Shown here: positions 1 to 15,200 of the stretch, in pieces
Layout: each line of letters starts with the position of its first letter
Position numbering within the stretch: the first letter of the stretch is position 1
The notes under the pieces: model-generated
What the model was told of the DNA's origin: nothing
What the model saw: the letters and a program-made list of their open reading frames with translations, nothing else
The model's database searches: none
Translations under genes and position numbers: made by a program
Source: Lingula anatina
Taxonomy: Eukaryota; Brachiopoda; Lingulata; Lingulida; Lingulidae
NCBI RefSeq assembly: GCF_001039355.2
Contig: NW_019773513.1
Location: 1,157,193-1,221,192, forward strand
Length of the DNA: 64,000 nt
Direction of reading: 5' to 3'

Positions 1-264
1 AATGTTCTCTCACGTAAAATCTTTCATATCCAAATAAATTAAATCTTTATGTACATATATACATCATCAATGACAAAAGTCCCAAGACTGCAATAAGAAA
101 AATACAAATTGTGTAAGTCAACAATGTGAATGGGACTTGACAAGTACAAAAAACGGATGTACCATTCGCATACATTAAAACAAATTCACCATGCTCATCA
201 TCATCAATAAATACTATGAAACTTAACAATCTGCTCTGTTGACCAACGCAGAAATCGTCGCAAC

Positions 265-3200
265 TTATTCGAAAACGTCCCTGAAAGTCACATGACCCTC
301 CCTTTCACTGACGTCATCATACGCGTCCTGTCTACTCAAGGGCCGGTGACCTCTGATTTGGTCCCTCTCATACCATCCGCCTTGTACGGTCATATACTGG
401 TCCGAGGTTAACACTTTGTATCGTGTTTGTGAGCGTTTGGGCGGGTAAGGTTTCTCGTTCGTAGGGTACCTTCCGGGTACGTGGTACCAGGCAGCTCCGT
501 GGTGGACACCTTTAGAAATGTCCCGAGGCGCTGGGGGCGGTCCCAGGAGGCTCTTGACGCTGCTATGAGGGCCCTGGATAGTGAAGGCATTGTCTATATC
601 TATGCTATGTTCGGTTGGAATGTAACATCTGGAACGGTGGACCTCGTGCGACGTCATCGACGACTGAAAACTGCGCCCGGTCACGCCGGAGATGGCGCTT
701 CCCAGACGACTCAGAATCCCCGACCTTGACCCCGTGTGTGACGTATGAGATCCCGGGGCCTGGTGAGACGCGGCGTGGCTTCTGGCGGAATATTTTTCGA
801 AGAGGGAAGCTGGACGAATGGGCACGCTTCGGGTTTTGTTGGCCTTCTTTTTCAAGGCACCACTATGCGTAGTGGGGCTCGCGCTGTGTTGGCTCTCAGT
901 TATGCCGTATTGACTCTCCACTTCCGGGGCAAAACTTTCAATGTGCGTCGGCAATCCGACCGGAGTCGTCGGCTCTTCCTCCTCCGCCGTCGGCTCCAGG
1001 GCCATGTGTTCCAACCTAGAGACTAAATCAGCATCGTAGTTATCTCTGTCAAACCGATCATAGGTCATGCTGAGAGAACGCGATTTCATCAAGTTCTTGT
1101 GCAGGGGTCCATTGGATTGCTGCTCGTTCTGCCCGTCGCTATGGTACCCATCCTCACTGATCAGATCCCCGCAGGAACCGCCAAGGTCGTTGTTCGTGAA
1201 TCGACTCTGGGGCCTGCTGGGCCAGTTGCTGTCCACCTGGCTGGTTCTGGTTGAAAGGTACCCGCTTTTTGGCCTCCAAGAGCTTCCGGACTCGGACTTG
1301 CTGCGTTGGCTTATCTTCATCAAGTCCTTGTCACGGAAACTGAGGCTGCTGCCTGGCCGGTCTCTGGACCTCCTGTCAGTGGGCTTTGCAGGGCCGAAGT
1401 CGTATTTGCCCAGTTTCAGGGAAGTTTCTAGGTCCATCAGTGATTTTCGCACGGCCTTGGTGACATGGTGTTGTGCCCCTGATAAAAAAAGAACTCAATG
1501 AATTTATCCCTCTCTGTTGAAGCACTTCAAACAGGGTTAATACAAAGATTTTACATAAGCATTTGGTGCATGTGGTGCATTTGTAGCAATTTTGTTATTT
1601 CTGGGTCCTTTTTAATATTAATCCCTAATTTCTACAAATGAACAATGCCTTGCTGAAGTACAAGGAAGTCTATTTAGTAGAGACAGAAACTTTTATAGCC
1701 AGTAAGATGAAAATGCCCTTACCTAATTTCTGAGTTCTTATATCCAAGGCTCTCATCATTAGCCCCCTAGCCTCTGTCTTACAGGCTAAGCTACCTTCAG
1801 ACTTCAGGAGTTTACCTGGAAGGATGAGGACAATCACATAAGTATATTTTACTAAATATACTTAATATGGTTTGATTCAACTGAAAAGGTTCTCTTATAT
1901 AAATATTAAAAATTTACTATTTAGCCAATTCTGCCAAAAATGCAAACTTATTGACATAACCAAATTTTACTTTAAAATCTTCAGAAAATGATGGTAATTT
2001 CTTTATGAATACTCAATACAAATTTATCTTTCGATTGCTTTAACAGAAACATGAGCCAAATCTTTACGCACATGGTTAAATTTCAAAGTCAGATATTTAC
2101 CAAGGTGAAATAATGTTGTTGCCACTAGGAGGTGCTCTGAGCCAAGACACTGCTCTCTGATTTTCAAAGCTCTCCTGTACAAGTCCTCTGCTTGCGCCTT
2201 GTCATATCTGGTAGAAATGGAAAAAATATGTTAACTTTGATAATACATGTTAAAAGTTCATTATTTAAAAAATCTAAATTATGAAGAAAAATCTAAGAAG
2301 ATAAGTTTTAGTTAACTTTGTAATTTCCCTTTTGATCAGATTGTAGAAGATGCCCAGGCAAAAATATTATATTTAATAAAAATGAAAGTTATTTTCAACT
2401 TCATTGACTAAGTGACTGAATAAGAACAATTAAGAATGCATATCATTCAGTAACCCTACTCTGAACAAATTACAAGGTACTTGACAACACATATTTAACA
2501 CAGCCACAAATATACTAGTTAATCTCCAACTAATTCAGTTCAGCTGTTCATGTATTGTACAGTAAATACAACCAGGTAGGCTCAAGTCTAAGTAAATGGC
2601 CTTGGTGACAAACTTACCCTCTGGTATTCTCTTTACAGGACAGTAGTCCCCCCAGGTCATTGAGGACTTCGGCCACCACAGGGTGGTTCTTTCCAAACCA
2701 CTGCTCACGGATGCTCAAGGCTAGTCTGTAGCAGGATTCTGCCTTTACAAAGTCAAGCTGACGCATCCTGGAAGAAAATGATATTTTATGAATTATTCAA
2801 TGCTTGCACCAGGCTTGAGTCCTAATTTATATTGTGTCTTAATTATCATTCATTCCCTCTTCTGTGCATAATTAATATTGTCACTTTGAAAGAAAAGAGA
2901 TTCCTTTTGTAGATATCAGCCTTTACATTCTCAAATACATGTATATATCATGTTCAGTGTCAAATTCATCAGTTACAGATACTGTTAGCTACAATTTGTG
3001 ATGTGTAGCTACTTCTCTTTTTGACAAGCTCATATCACCGACCTAAAGCTAGTCATGTAATATTGAAAAGACATAGTTATATACTGTTTTCACATCAAAA
3101 CAACTGCATTTTAATCACTCTCCCAAATCACCACAGTATTCTCAAACCCCTGAAAATACTCTCTAAGCCCTCACCTCAGCACCCCTAGGTGGTACTGCAC

Positions 3201-6200
3201 CGTGGCTTTCCCTGGCACACTGAAGGCAGACTCCATACACTGCTGGGCCTCCAGCAACTGTTCCTCAGCCTCTGAGAACTTGCTGTCGTAGATCTTCATG
3301 GTCCCCAGGCAGTCCAGCAGACGTCCTGAAAGAAAACAAGAAATATTATGTATAAATTATGTCCAATCACAAAGAATTTGATATGAAGTTTTAGAATATA
3401 CATTTTAATGGGGTGATTATGTATATTACACATGCATCCATGCACTCATACACACACACACACCATAAGACCATACTTAACTTATAAACAAATTTAAACA
3501 CATTAAAAACATCACTTCTGCTATAAAAGCATACCTGATATCTAGTCAGAGACTTAATATCAAATTAGTAAAAAAAAAAAAAAATCCACTGCAGATATTT
3601 GATAAAAACACTTTCTCACAACCACACACCTTTGGTCTCAAGTGCCTGTGCAAAGTCATCCACCTCAAGTCCCTCATCTTTGTACTCATTCTGCGTCTTC
3701 AGCGCCTTCTTGTACCAGGTCTCCGCCATGTCTTTCTTCAGCTGGTAGAGGTAGAGATCGGCCACAGATTCCTGGATCACACACAACAGACGCTGGTCTT
3801 CCTCGCTCAGGGGATAGTTCTGTAATAATACACAGAATCAGTGCTGGAATATGGTGATATTTCTTTAATATGACTTATATCTAGGTGTGCTAAAACAAAA
3901 TGCCATTATTTTATTATGTTAAGAGGACACAAGATTTTTCAATATATACTGAATTGAAAACTTGACTGTCTGGTACGACTGAAATTGCAAAGGGAGTCAG
4001 ATATTATCATCCATACAAAAAAGAAATCTTTGGTAAAACAACTCTTCTTAACAGAAGGTCCCAAATGCTCAAATTAACAAAAGTCAATGAGATTCTGCAG
4101 TCTTTAACAATACACCTGAATTTAGAGATACCAAAAGTCTAGGATTCTGCAGTATAAAATGGCAGAGTTGATCAAAATCCATCCTTGAACCTCTTCAGCC
4201 AAGGTGTAAACCTACCCTGTACAGTTCCTCATGAGCATACAGCAGTATCTGCTCTGCCTCCTCGAAGCAGCCGAGCTCGGAGAGGAACACGCCCACACTT
4301 TTAGCCAAGAACGCCTTGTCTCTCTGCAGCATCACAGGGGTGCTTGGACGGGAAGTCTCGGATGCATCTGGAAGATTCAAAATCAGTTGAAACAGCTGTT
4401 ATAATTTATCTTTGAAAATATACAAAGTCAGCAGCCAGTTTTTCTTTAAAATATCTAGTTTTTCTAATCACGATAAAATGCTATCATACACTTATGTCAT
4501 TACACAACAAAGATTCTGTTTTTCTGTTCAGCTTTTATTAATATCATAGTAAAAATAAATCACATGTTTTGGCAACTTCTCATATGTTACAAAAATCAAA
4601 TTATCTTCAACATTATATTAAAACAATATGCTTCCTCACTGTCCTTACCTGACTGAGATCCAGCATCGCTGACCATGGAGCTAAGGCTAGTACTGGACAT
4701 ACTGGAGCTGATACTGGGGGCATCTTCCTGCTGGGATTGCTGCTGCTGAGATGGAGGCTGGAAAATATTACAAACACTTTTATAACGCTGATTTGAAATC
4801 TTTAAATCTAATTGCATTGTATCTTATATATACATAATTTGAACTATTTGTGACTTTTGGTTGAGACAGTGTTAACTTCAAGGTGGTAAAATATTACTGG
4901 GTGCAAAAATTCAAAAGATGTCACAACATTAACATGCTTCATCCCAACACAAACAATTAGGTCCATAGATGCTTTAACAGTTATAAATACATAATTATAA
5001 CTAAACAACATTTAAAACTAATTGTTTTTCTATGCCCCTCCCCTACTTCATACACTCAGGTTTGTTTTATTGCCTCAAGTTATTCTCCCCTCATACATTT
5101 CTTCAGCCATATAAATAGAATTAATCTTGCAGGATGAACTGTTACTATTATCATTTTTTATTACATTTACTTGTTTTTGTCCATTTTTGCTTAGAATTTT
5201 TTGCCATTCGCCAAAAACAGTTTGATGCCTCTACCTCCCTCTTAAATCCTGCTACAAACTTTTTATTCATGCAATTATTATTTTTTAAATTTTCTCAACA
5301 AAGTTAACCCTATACCCATAATTCGTGTGTAGTTGGGAGAAGGTTAATGGTCAGTACCTGGGTTTTGTAAAGTGACCCACTGGAGGTCACTCGGTGCAGG
5401 GAGGCCTCGCTGGCGCGGGAAGTTAATATGACGGGAATTACGGCATTTTGCGCTGAACTGACAGAGAACTGTCCAGACATTGGATCGATTTGGTCTGATG
5501 AGCGTGCTGGATAGGATGACGACTATATCAAACCAAAGAGAGAGAGAGACATAGAGAGTTAGGAGACAAAAAAGGTGTTACACCACAAAAAATTACAAAT
5601 ACAAACACAAAAGTGCAGGTTGTTTTGAAAAAAAAAACATCAATAATTAATAAACTATAATTATAGAAACAACACCTTAAGAAAATCAACTCACAGTACT
5701 TAAACTATACTAACTAAAACTAGTATTGACGTCTAGGCAGTTCTCACATCACATTCATGCACTTTAAGTCAGCATGCAAATGTATCCTTTCTTCTCATTA
5801 TTTCTCTTTGGGTTTTTCAAGTTTGGTTTTACCATCTTTTTTTTTAATTTAATACAAATACAATTTTTTATTTTCTGCTATTTTTTTTAATGAAAAAGTA
5901 AATATTTTCACTGCTTTACTGCATTTTTTTAAGAATATAACTTTCAGAGAACAATGTACTATATTTGACCTTAAAAATATGGACAAAAATCACAAATTAT
6001 TGGGTCGTCATTTGTGCTATAATTTTTATGTCACTATCCTAATAAAAACTTTTGTCTTCAGCAATCCCACCAAAAACACCTACACACCAATGTAAGCTTT
6101 GACAATAAGTCAAACGTTCACACACACACACACCAATCTAACTCCTAACAAACTACAGTTAGTACAAACTCACACTTTTTAAAATATATTTCTGACCTAT

Positions 6201-9200
6201 CAACAGATGATGACTCTGTGTTTGATGCCGTTGAGCTTTCCTCATGAGAACTCTGACAGAACACTGGACAACATTTTGTTCATAGTCATAGAACCCATAT
6301 GCCGATAGTCTAGGCTCTTCGAGTTCAGAAAGTGTTATTATGTCTGGTAATCTCAATAAACACACTAAATCTAGTATTACCTCCACATAAGGTTCTGTGC
6401 ATTTTAAACTGAGGCCAGGGCAGGCATCAGAGTTCACCAGCATCATGGGATATACAACGCGGGGGTCATAACCCGCGTCCTTGAGCAGCTTCCAGTAATG
6501 GAGGAGGTCTAGCTTGCGGCAGTGGTACTGCTTGTCGTCACCAAACATGTCCAAAAACACACTAAGGTAAGAAAACGAAAATTATATGTATTTATTGTTA
6601 AAAATTAACTCTTTATCAATAAACTGGTGTATATGACTGTCTTTGTGCTGCATTCTACTTACACATACAGTAAAAGATAAACCAGACAACTGTAGGGCCA
6701 AATTTATCTAAATGTACTGAATTTCATATTTCATCTTTTTGATGCAAAAAAATTGTAGCTGATTTACACTTTATTCAAACAGTCCTAGCTTTTTTGTAAA
6801 AGAGCTAAAACATATTTATCTTGTCTGACATATTCACCTTGGCTGGGACAAAACCTCACAAAGTTTCTCCATATCTCCACAGCGTTCCAGCTGCCATGTA
6901 AGCTCATCCGTCCTTCGCAGGGAGTTCTTCTTCTCGTAGAAGTAGGTAGCTAAGACCTGATGGAAATGTTGCTTGCTTGTTTCTTTGTTCTGAGTGAGGC
7001 TGAGAGTGCTCTCCACGGCTGCTGGTGTTACGCAACCTAAGAAAGATAGAGGGTGGTATGATCACAGGAGTTATCAAATAATCTTTTCCGCAACAATTCT
7101 GTCATGATATCATGCATCAAACTTAATCATTTATCTCTTATGTAATTATCTTCTGATTGAATGCACTTTTTACCATGGAATGTTCCTATTAATTCTTAAT
7201 ATGTTGCTGTGAAATAAGCACCACCTAACCATTATGATATGAAGTTCCCTTGCCTGCTTAATAAGTCAGCTCTATAGCTATAGATTTTCATACAAATTGC
7301 TTAGCATTATCAGACAATCCCTTCATAACAATATTCTGCCATGAGATATACTGAAACAATATCAACTGAAAATAAACATAGCTGTATTAATAAGCCTTTT
7401 TCAAAAATATCATGCAATAATTGCCTTCAGCACTGCTGTTCAAATTCCTTTAAAAAATATGGGCAACCAGGCAAAAATCCATACACAGTAATAAGTAAAC
7501 AACCAGGATACTGCTAAGCGGAATAACAAAAATGTTCTTAGTAGGATCTACCTCTAAGGGGAGTGGACTGGCTACAATGAAGGTGGACATACATATCAAT
7601 ACATGACATACAAATAAACCCATAGCTGTGCAAACAACCCTTCACCGTTTGAAACTAAAAAAAAAGCTGCTACTACTATACACATGTAAAGCTATACCAT
7701 ACCTAACCATGTTTTGGGCCATTTCCAGTACGTATCTGAGATAGAATGGTGACAAGTTACACTGCTGTGAAACTTGAGATCGGAACAGTGTCTTCCTATC
7801 ATGCAGTATGTATGCATGTGTGTAAGTGTTGATTTTGATTTATAATCATCACTCAATACACTTAATAACCATACCCATGCAGATAGAATCATGCTTTTCT
7901 TGACCAATGAACAATGGAATATATAATTTTTTTAAAATATACATATCTATAAATCTATATTACACATATAGAATCATCGTATAAGTGTTGTCAGTGGAGC
8001 ATTTATATCTAAGCATGCAGCTACAACAATGCAACACTCTTATTGGTTCACACTATGCATTACAAGAGCAGTGATTGGTCAGTTTAGTTACCTAGCAACG
8101 CATATTCCACGGCCTCCTTGAGGTGTTGATGAAAAAAGTTGATCAGTCCACCAGGGTGCTGTATGAATGATTCCGTGGCAACAGACTGAAGCAGCGCCCA
8201 ATCAAATGATGTCACAGTAGATTTGCCATGGTAACCAAGCTGCTTTAAGACCTCCAAGATCTCTGATTGGCTAAGGCCCTGACGTGAGCAACACAGAAGG
8301 CGAAGTGCATCGGCAACCCAGCCAGTAAGTTCTGAAAATATCAATAAAACTTTTTGTTATTTTTGAGGAAATAACATCATATCTTTTACCTAAATAATGA
8401 AAAGTGAGAAGTGTTTTTAGACAATAATTCTCAATAAATTAAGGAATAATGTCATAGTTTTCACATTCCGATTTATTGACAAATGTTAAGCATTATAAAA
8501 TCCGTCTTCTTACCTGTTTTTTGACCAACAAATGAGCTATGGCGGAAGTCAGCTTTGGCCTGCTCCGTTGTCCAACCATAGTCTCTAATCCAGCGGTGAA
8601 TGATCCTCGTCCAGGCATCCCTGATACTGTAGGCACTCAGGTACCAGTCCAAGTGCTGGTCTAACGCTGTGTAAACGCCAAATACTCTCAGCTCATTGCA
8701 CAAAACAGACAGAAACAGTGGCCTATCACTGAGCTTGCAACTCACAATGCGCTCAATTTGTTCAGAGTTTAATGACTTGCAGTGCACTGCTAAGTGTTCT
8801 TGGATGATTTTGCTCTTTGAGACGTTATCACTGATGAGGGGGACCTTGACAATCTGCGTGTCTCCTCTGTGGACAAGTGAGCGATATGTCAGGTCTGACT
8901 TGGCTGTGGTGATGATGATTTTACACTGTGGGGGCAGTGGCATTGGCAACCATGCCATTTCTTTCACCTAAAAATTGTTATTATTAAAAAGGTTTTCTCA
9001 GTCTCAGAAAAGTTTTTTTAATGATTCTTAGACAAACTATACCAGTTAAATAATTAGATTATACTGCTGCCTTAAAAAATATACCTTACATAAGGATAAT
9101 CTGCACAATATACATGTGCATTGATTTTTTTTCATTTAAAACTGTTATCTTTTTTAGTCTGAACACCATTTCTACTATCATAGTTATCAGTATGTCAAGA

Positions 9201-12200
9201 GCCTTTTTCGATTTAAAGCTAAATTTTGGGCATAAAACAATGTATAGACGGTGTGCTCACCATTTGAGGTGTTAATCCTGAAGTTCCGCCCATTTCATCT
9301 ATCCCATCAAGCACCAACACACATGGCCCCATAGCAGTTGCTGCGATAAATGCTTCACAGATGCGATGAAAATTTCCCAAATCTTCTGTATTTGTTGACT
9401 GGACGGTTTCAGACCCTGAAAATAAAATACAAAGTACTTTAAATTTTTTCCCACAAATATACTACAATTTTTTTGGTAAATAGATATTTACAAAAACTTC
9501 GCAGAAAAAGGAATTTGCTGTGCTGGATTTGAAGGATAAGAGGATTAAAAACTATTTCCCCCTTCACACACAGGCTGGGACCACCAGACTACCCCTAATT
9601 TTTTCTCCATTTATTTCTGAAAAGTAATGACCAGTTTCTCAACAAAGTCGTTTCTCACATGACCTATCACATGGCCTATCACATGACCTGTCACATAGCC
9701 TGTCACACAACCTGTCACAAGGTAACGTGTTCAGAAGTTATGATGGCACAGTGACAAACACAACTTGTCTCCTATGAACACATGAAGGACTGGAGGCATA
9801 GCATGAAAATGTTCCAAATTAAGCCAATCACAGGAACAAAATACACATCAATGGAGATCTCATCCTTGGCTATTGTGTTTAACAAATGTGTTCAACTAGA
9901 TAACAAGCCTGAAGTATTCACCTGTTATTCTGATTACCATCTCAATGACAAAATTTACATGCATTCTTCTACAATATAGTAATCGTTGCCATTAGGGACA
10001 GCTTGCCGTAAATGAACATGCAAACTGCAACAAAATGTCATCACCACCAAAGCTAACCAGTAGCCAAATGACTTACTACTTACTTATCCACTTTGAGCCA
10101 AATTATGCAGGTTATAAAGATGATTCACAAAGCATCTTTTGCCAAACACCCCTCAGGCCACCATGGCCAGATATTGATTGACTACAGATAAAAATATGAC
10201 TAACTCAAACACCTAAGAAAAACAAAAACAAAAAGCTTTCTTTTTAGTATAAAAAATCCATTAAAATTCATTTGTATGCACTTGTACATGCCATGAGCAA
10301 CTTTGCTGGAATTGGGCTAAAATCGGTAACAAGGGTGTAGTGCCTTGGGGTACCATTTTTACAGAGACACGAATGGATTATTGTAATTTGGCATCAAATA
10401 GACAACAGGCCAACGGTGGTTTAGGGACACGGTGACAATAAGCTGTGAGATGGGAAAAATCCATTCAGACTGTAAAAGATATTTGTGAATCCACTTTTCT
10501 TTAAAATTGCATGACTAGATCAATAGCTGTTGCTATTCAGGAAAAACTTGCGTCAATAAGCGACACCTTCTTCTGTTACTCACAGCAATTTATAAACTTG
10601 TGCAAAGTAATTCTGCCAACACAAAATGTCAAAAGAATGAGAAATATGAGAAAAGCATATGTTGGAAAGGTAGTTTATATAATTTGTGCAGAAAAGAGTC
10701 CACCAGCCAACTAGAAATAATAAGCTCCTCTCCAGACTTACTAAATTTCACTACCACAGAATGTATATATAAGTAATCCAGGGTTAAGACTGTCACAGAA
10801 AATTCCAGGAAATACATGTCTGACTGCAGGATCCAAGAAGTTAATTTTCATTTGTGCACGAAGGAATAAAAGAGCACATGTATGATATCAAATCAGCTGC
10901 ATTTTAGTCCTAAAAATCAGCCCAGTAAGTTTGAGGATAGTAAATCACACTGTAATTCATTGTGTTTACAGTACAAAGTGAGCAGCAGCTTTGTGACAAC
11001 AACAAACACGGGATCTGTAAATAATCTGTACATAAAAAGATCTGTACCTAATCTGTACATAAAAAGATATCAAAAGTTTCAGAATTCAAACTTTCACATG
11101 CAAAATGAAGTAAATTTCATGACAACATATGCATATCAGATGTGCATCTGTATATTGCTTTTTATGCAGAAAAGACCCCACAAAAACAGTTACAGAGTTA
11201 CAGGGCAATGACCCTTGTCTGGGGCATTAGGTCAGACCTACCCCCCCCCCAAAAAAAAAAAAAAAAAAAAGAAAAAAAAGTGTGAACATGAGCACAGGTC
11301 ATACACAAACTGAACATCATTCTTCTAAAGATATAGAGCAAATAAATAGCAAACCGAGTTCACAGATAAGAAAGGCCACTTGAGGTAATAGACTTAGTAC
11401 AGAAAATTAATGGGCCATTTGTAAACCCAAAACTGTCACATTGACTTTGATTTCCTGTTCACCAGCAAAGCTACCAAGTGCAAGTCAGGAGGATAATAGA
11501 GCTTTGGGAGGCATGAACTTGCCCTCATAATAAAATTTACATATCTTAAACTTGCTTCCACTGAATAGAATATTAAGGTTGAACAATGAAAACTAGTCAC
11601 GGGTTGCTTTAAATTATGGTGGTTTCAAACAAAAACGTAGTCCTTGTTTTTGAAGTTAACATTGCACCCTCTTCCATCTAAATCCTGTTTCAGTCCTAGC
11701 TTTCCACTGTGCCCTAAATTAACAGTTAATAGGTGTATTGATTGCAAACAAAGTGCAGGTTAAGAGTTGACAGGGTTGTAAAGAAAGGGTTGCTTTGAAA
11801 AGACACCACTAAAACTTCTACACACAAACAAACAAAAACAAAACAGCTTTTGTTGTTGACTACTGTTGCTAGTGTTGTGTTCCTTAAACAAACCCTTGTT
11901 ATAACGGTTCCAAAGGAAAAAAAACATGGTATTACAGCAATAGTGGGGTTATCCGCTGTGTTGAAAATAAATGCTCATGCCCCACATCAAACTATTTTTT
12001 TTGCTAGAGGAAATTCTGAATCACGTATCCACAACAATGGTTTGCATGCAATGTGAACATCTTTTCAGCTACAAACCAGCGACCCCAAACTAATAAAACA
12101 TGTAATGCTGCATATAAATTCAATGACTAATAACAATTTAGTGTCACAAAAACAACAAAACGTGATTTGTTAGAGCTGCTTTTCTTATCATGCTTTTGAT

Positions 12201-15200
12201 CATCATGCAACTTTGCTTTGTCTTGTTCCAGGTTTGTAAGCATGAAGATAATGGTAGACATTATGGTTATCTTAGATACACTAGTATTTACATTTCACAG
12301 GTTGCGTTTATCTTTCAGCCAAGCAGTGATCATTTTAATGAGACCTTTTCAATCTTTTCCTTTAAACAAAATCTTGTTAAAAAAAAAAAAAAGAAAACGC
12401 ACCTGAGCAGTGGTATTCCTCCCTGAGCTCTAAAGTGCACCTGCGCATGAACGACGCAATATCGGTGCTGGATGAGTTGCTGCCGACATAGTGTGCGATG
12501 ACTTTGATGTCTGGATGATCCTTTGAAAAGCCTTTGACCCAGTTAGAAAGCACCGATGTCTTGCCACAGCCGCGCTCTCCTACCAGTAGGAGTAACGACT
12601 GGTAGCTGATAGCCTGGGGCTTCCTGCAACGAAAGATAGCAAGACAATAGAATATTTTTATTAAATAAAGATTTCTCTCAGCTTGAAATAAAATTAAAAA
12701 AATACAACAGTGTCTAGGAAAGGGTTAAAATGCTCTAAAAAACAGGGAAGGTACCTGGATATCTTTGTTCTGTATTCTAGGTGAATAGTTACAAAATTTA
12801 CCAAATCTGCACGTTGCCAAAGAAGTGAAAGAAAATATTTCTTCACATTATTGGAGCAAAATCTAGAGACCCATAAAGAAGCTGAAGATGATGCTTCAAC
12901 AATACTGTTTAGTTTTTTAAAAATACTTTTTAAGGGAGGGTTACTCAATGTGTCAAAAGATTCAGCACCAACTATAAATACAGCATTAAAGACAAAGAAG
13001 ATGACTGGTCATTCAATGTCAAAACAACTGCCAACCATAGAGTAATGGATGCTGCGGGGCACAGGGCAGATGCTACGGTCACAACCCAGAGCCATTAATT
13101 CCGGACACTGACCATGCCCTGGACATTGACACCTGTGTGTACCTGTAGTGGACAGCCACCTGGACAGTGGGCAGTGAGTCAGTTAAAGCAGTTACTCCCT
13201 CTACTGAATCACAACAGCTTATATTAATTAGGGCATAAAGTTCATATATACTTATTTACTGTATTTTTTTGGTTGTTGTTGTTCTTTTTATCATGCCAAA
13301 TTAAAAACCTACTAATACTCTGATATTAAATTTCTGATGAAGTAAGACAACTACAGGGCTAAGTGTATTAATAAATAAAAATGCCCAAATCCTTGTGAAC
13401 AGTGGTGTAGCCTGATATTAGTGGAAGACATCATGGCAAATGCTAGTATTCCATGATTTACGTAATGAAATTGTCCTTCTTCATTCCACGCATACTCTAA
13501 TTCTTATTATAAGTTTTTTTAAAACCTCCAACTATGTTATCTTAAAGATGGATCAATAAAAGAATGAAGAATGATACCCAAACATTTTTGAGACATCAGT
13601 AATTTGATTTTTAAGATAAAGATAAAAAGAATGTGCAAAATGCTGTTGGTTTTCCTCAAATCATTCAGCTATACAATCTTAAAGATGAAAAAAAATGTTA
13701 CGCTATCAATTTTCATGAGCACAACTTCAAAAATTTTAATTGTAAGTCTCCATCAAGATCAGTAAAGAATGAGGAAATGTTTCTGATCAGGGATAAGCAG
13801 ACAGGAAATTTATGGCCTATTGTTACACCAGACAGAAGATGGGACGATAAGATGCTTTCTCTCTCTCTCTTGATCTTTTTTAACGTCACAATTTCACAGT
13901 TCAGAGGATGGTTCTGTGGCAGTGAGGGTCACATGCAAGTGAAAAATTACACAGTTATCAGGAAACAACTTTGCCTTACTATCGTCAGAAACATTCTTAA
14001 TAATTGTGGAATCTTATTATTACAGTGGCATATTTTCATTACAGTGTGTTTATGAAATATTTGTGGCAACTGGACAGTTTTTTATGAATGTAGACAGTAC
14101 AAAAAACTTTTTGACCACAAATACCAATGACAGTAATGTGTTGTCTGATAAAAAAGGAATGCATCAAGTTCAAATCTTATATCATTTTCACATACCTTAG
14201 AGCTTACTGTAATTCATTTATTGCCTGGTGGTTTAGAACTATTATGCCAAGTAAAATTATGCTCATCAGAAGGAAATAAATGTTTTCGTCATGTTGACAA
14301 AAAACAAATAAATTTCAATTCTATTTTTTGTCCAAGATATGTTGTTACTGCTTTTATTTGTATGTACCTTAAAGCTTTACAGGGATAAAACATACTAAAG
14401 ATAGTTGAGGTAAAAAATTCATTATATATTTTTTCTTAAATTTAAGTTCAAAAGAATATCACAAGTAAGTTGAAAGGACACTGACATCAACAATAAAATC
14501 ACATTGGACTTCAAAATGACAACAGGACATTGTGTTTTGTTTACCCTACAGAAATATATGTGCATGTACTGAATAGGTTTAAAATAACCTAGTTCCCAAG
14601 CACCCACATACACATAGACATAAATATGGATCCTTTGAAGGAACTTGACCACATCCAGGTCAAGAAACCAAGTACCACAAAACATCTCCCACCAAATGAT
14701 ACTTCCGACTTCAACATCTTTTATAACACAGCAACCAAAAAGGGGGCAAAGTTCAAGTAGTATATTTTTTGGTGTGTGTGTGTGTGTGGGAATCACCTGT
14801 AAGTGCTATAGTAGTATGATTAGAAGTTAGTGACAGGCAATTAATTAGACTGTCAAAAGAAAACAGTCAAGAATAAGCCTCCTTTTTAAGATGCTTGATC
14901 AAAATTCTGACCATTGGATAAACTTTTAGAAATTAAAAAGGCTCCACCACACTTGAACTTTTTGGCGTTTGGTACAATTTACACAGTGACACAACAAACT
15001 GGCAATTATATTGAACAAAAATGGAACATTTTGTAAACAAGCACTCCAGTAGTTGCCATAGTTACAAACATGGACAAGGTGGTATTGCTAGACTCCAGTA
15101 GTTGCCATAGTTACAAACATGGACAGGGGGGTATTTTAACTAACAGGTGTTTGTATACCTGCCATGGTGACAATCATATTTCTAATAATACCCCAATACC

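Noticed and set aside
13633-14200. Plus-strand open frames in the large TTC41-like intron
   Set aside because: AT-rich, no domain or splice support, and antisense to an intron of a well-supported gene.
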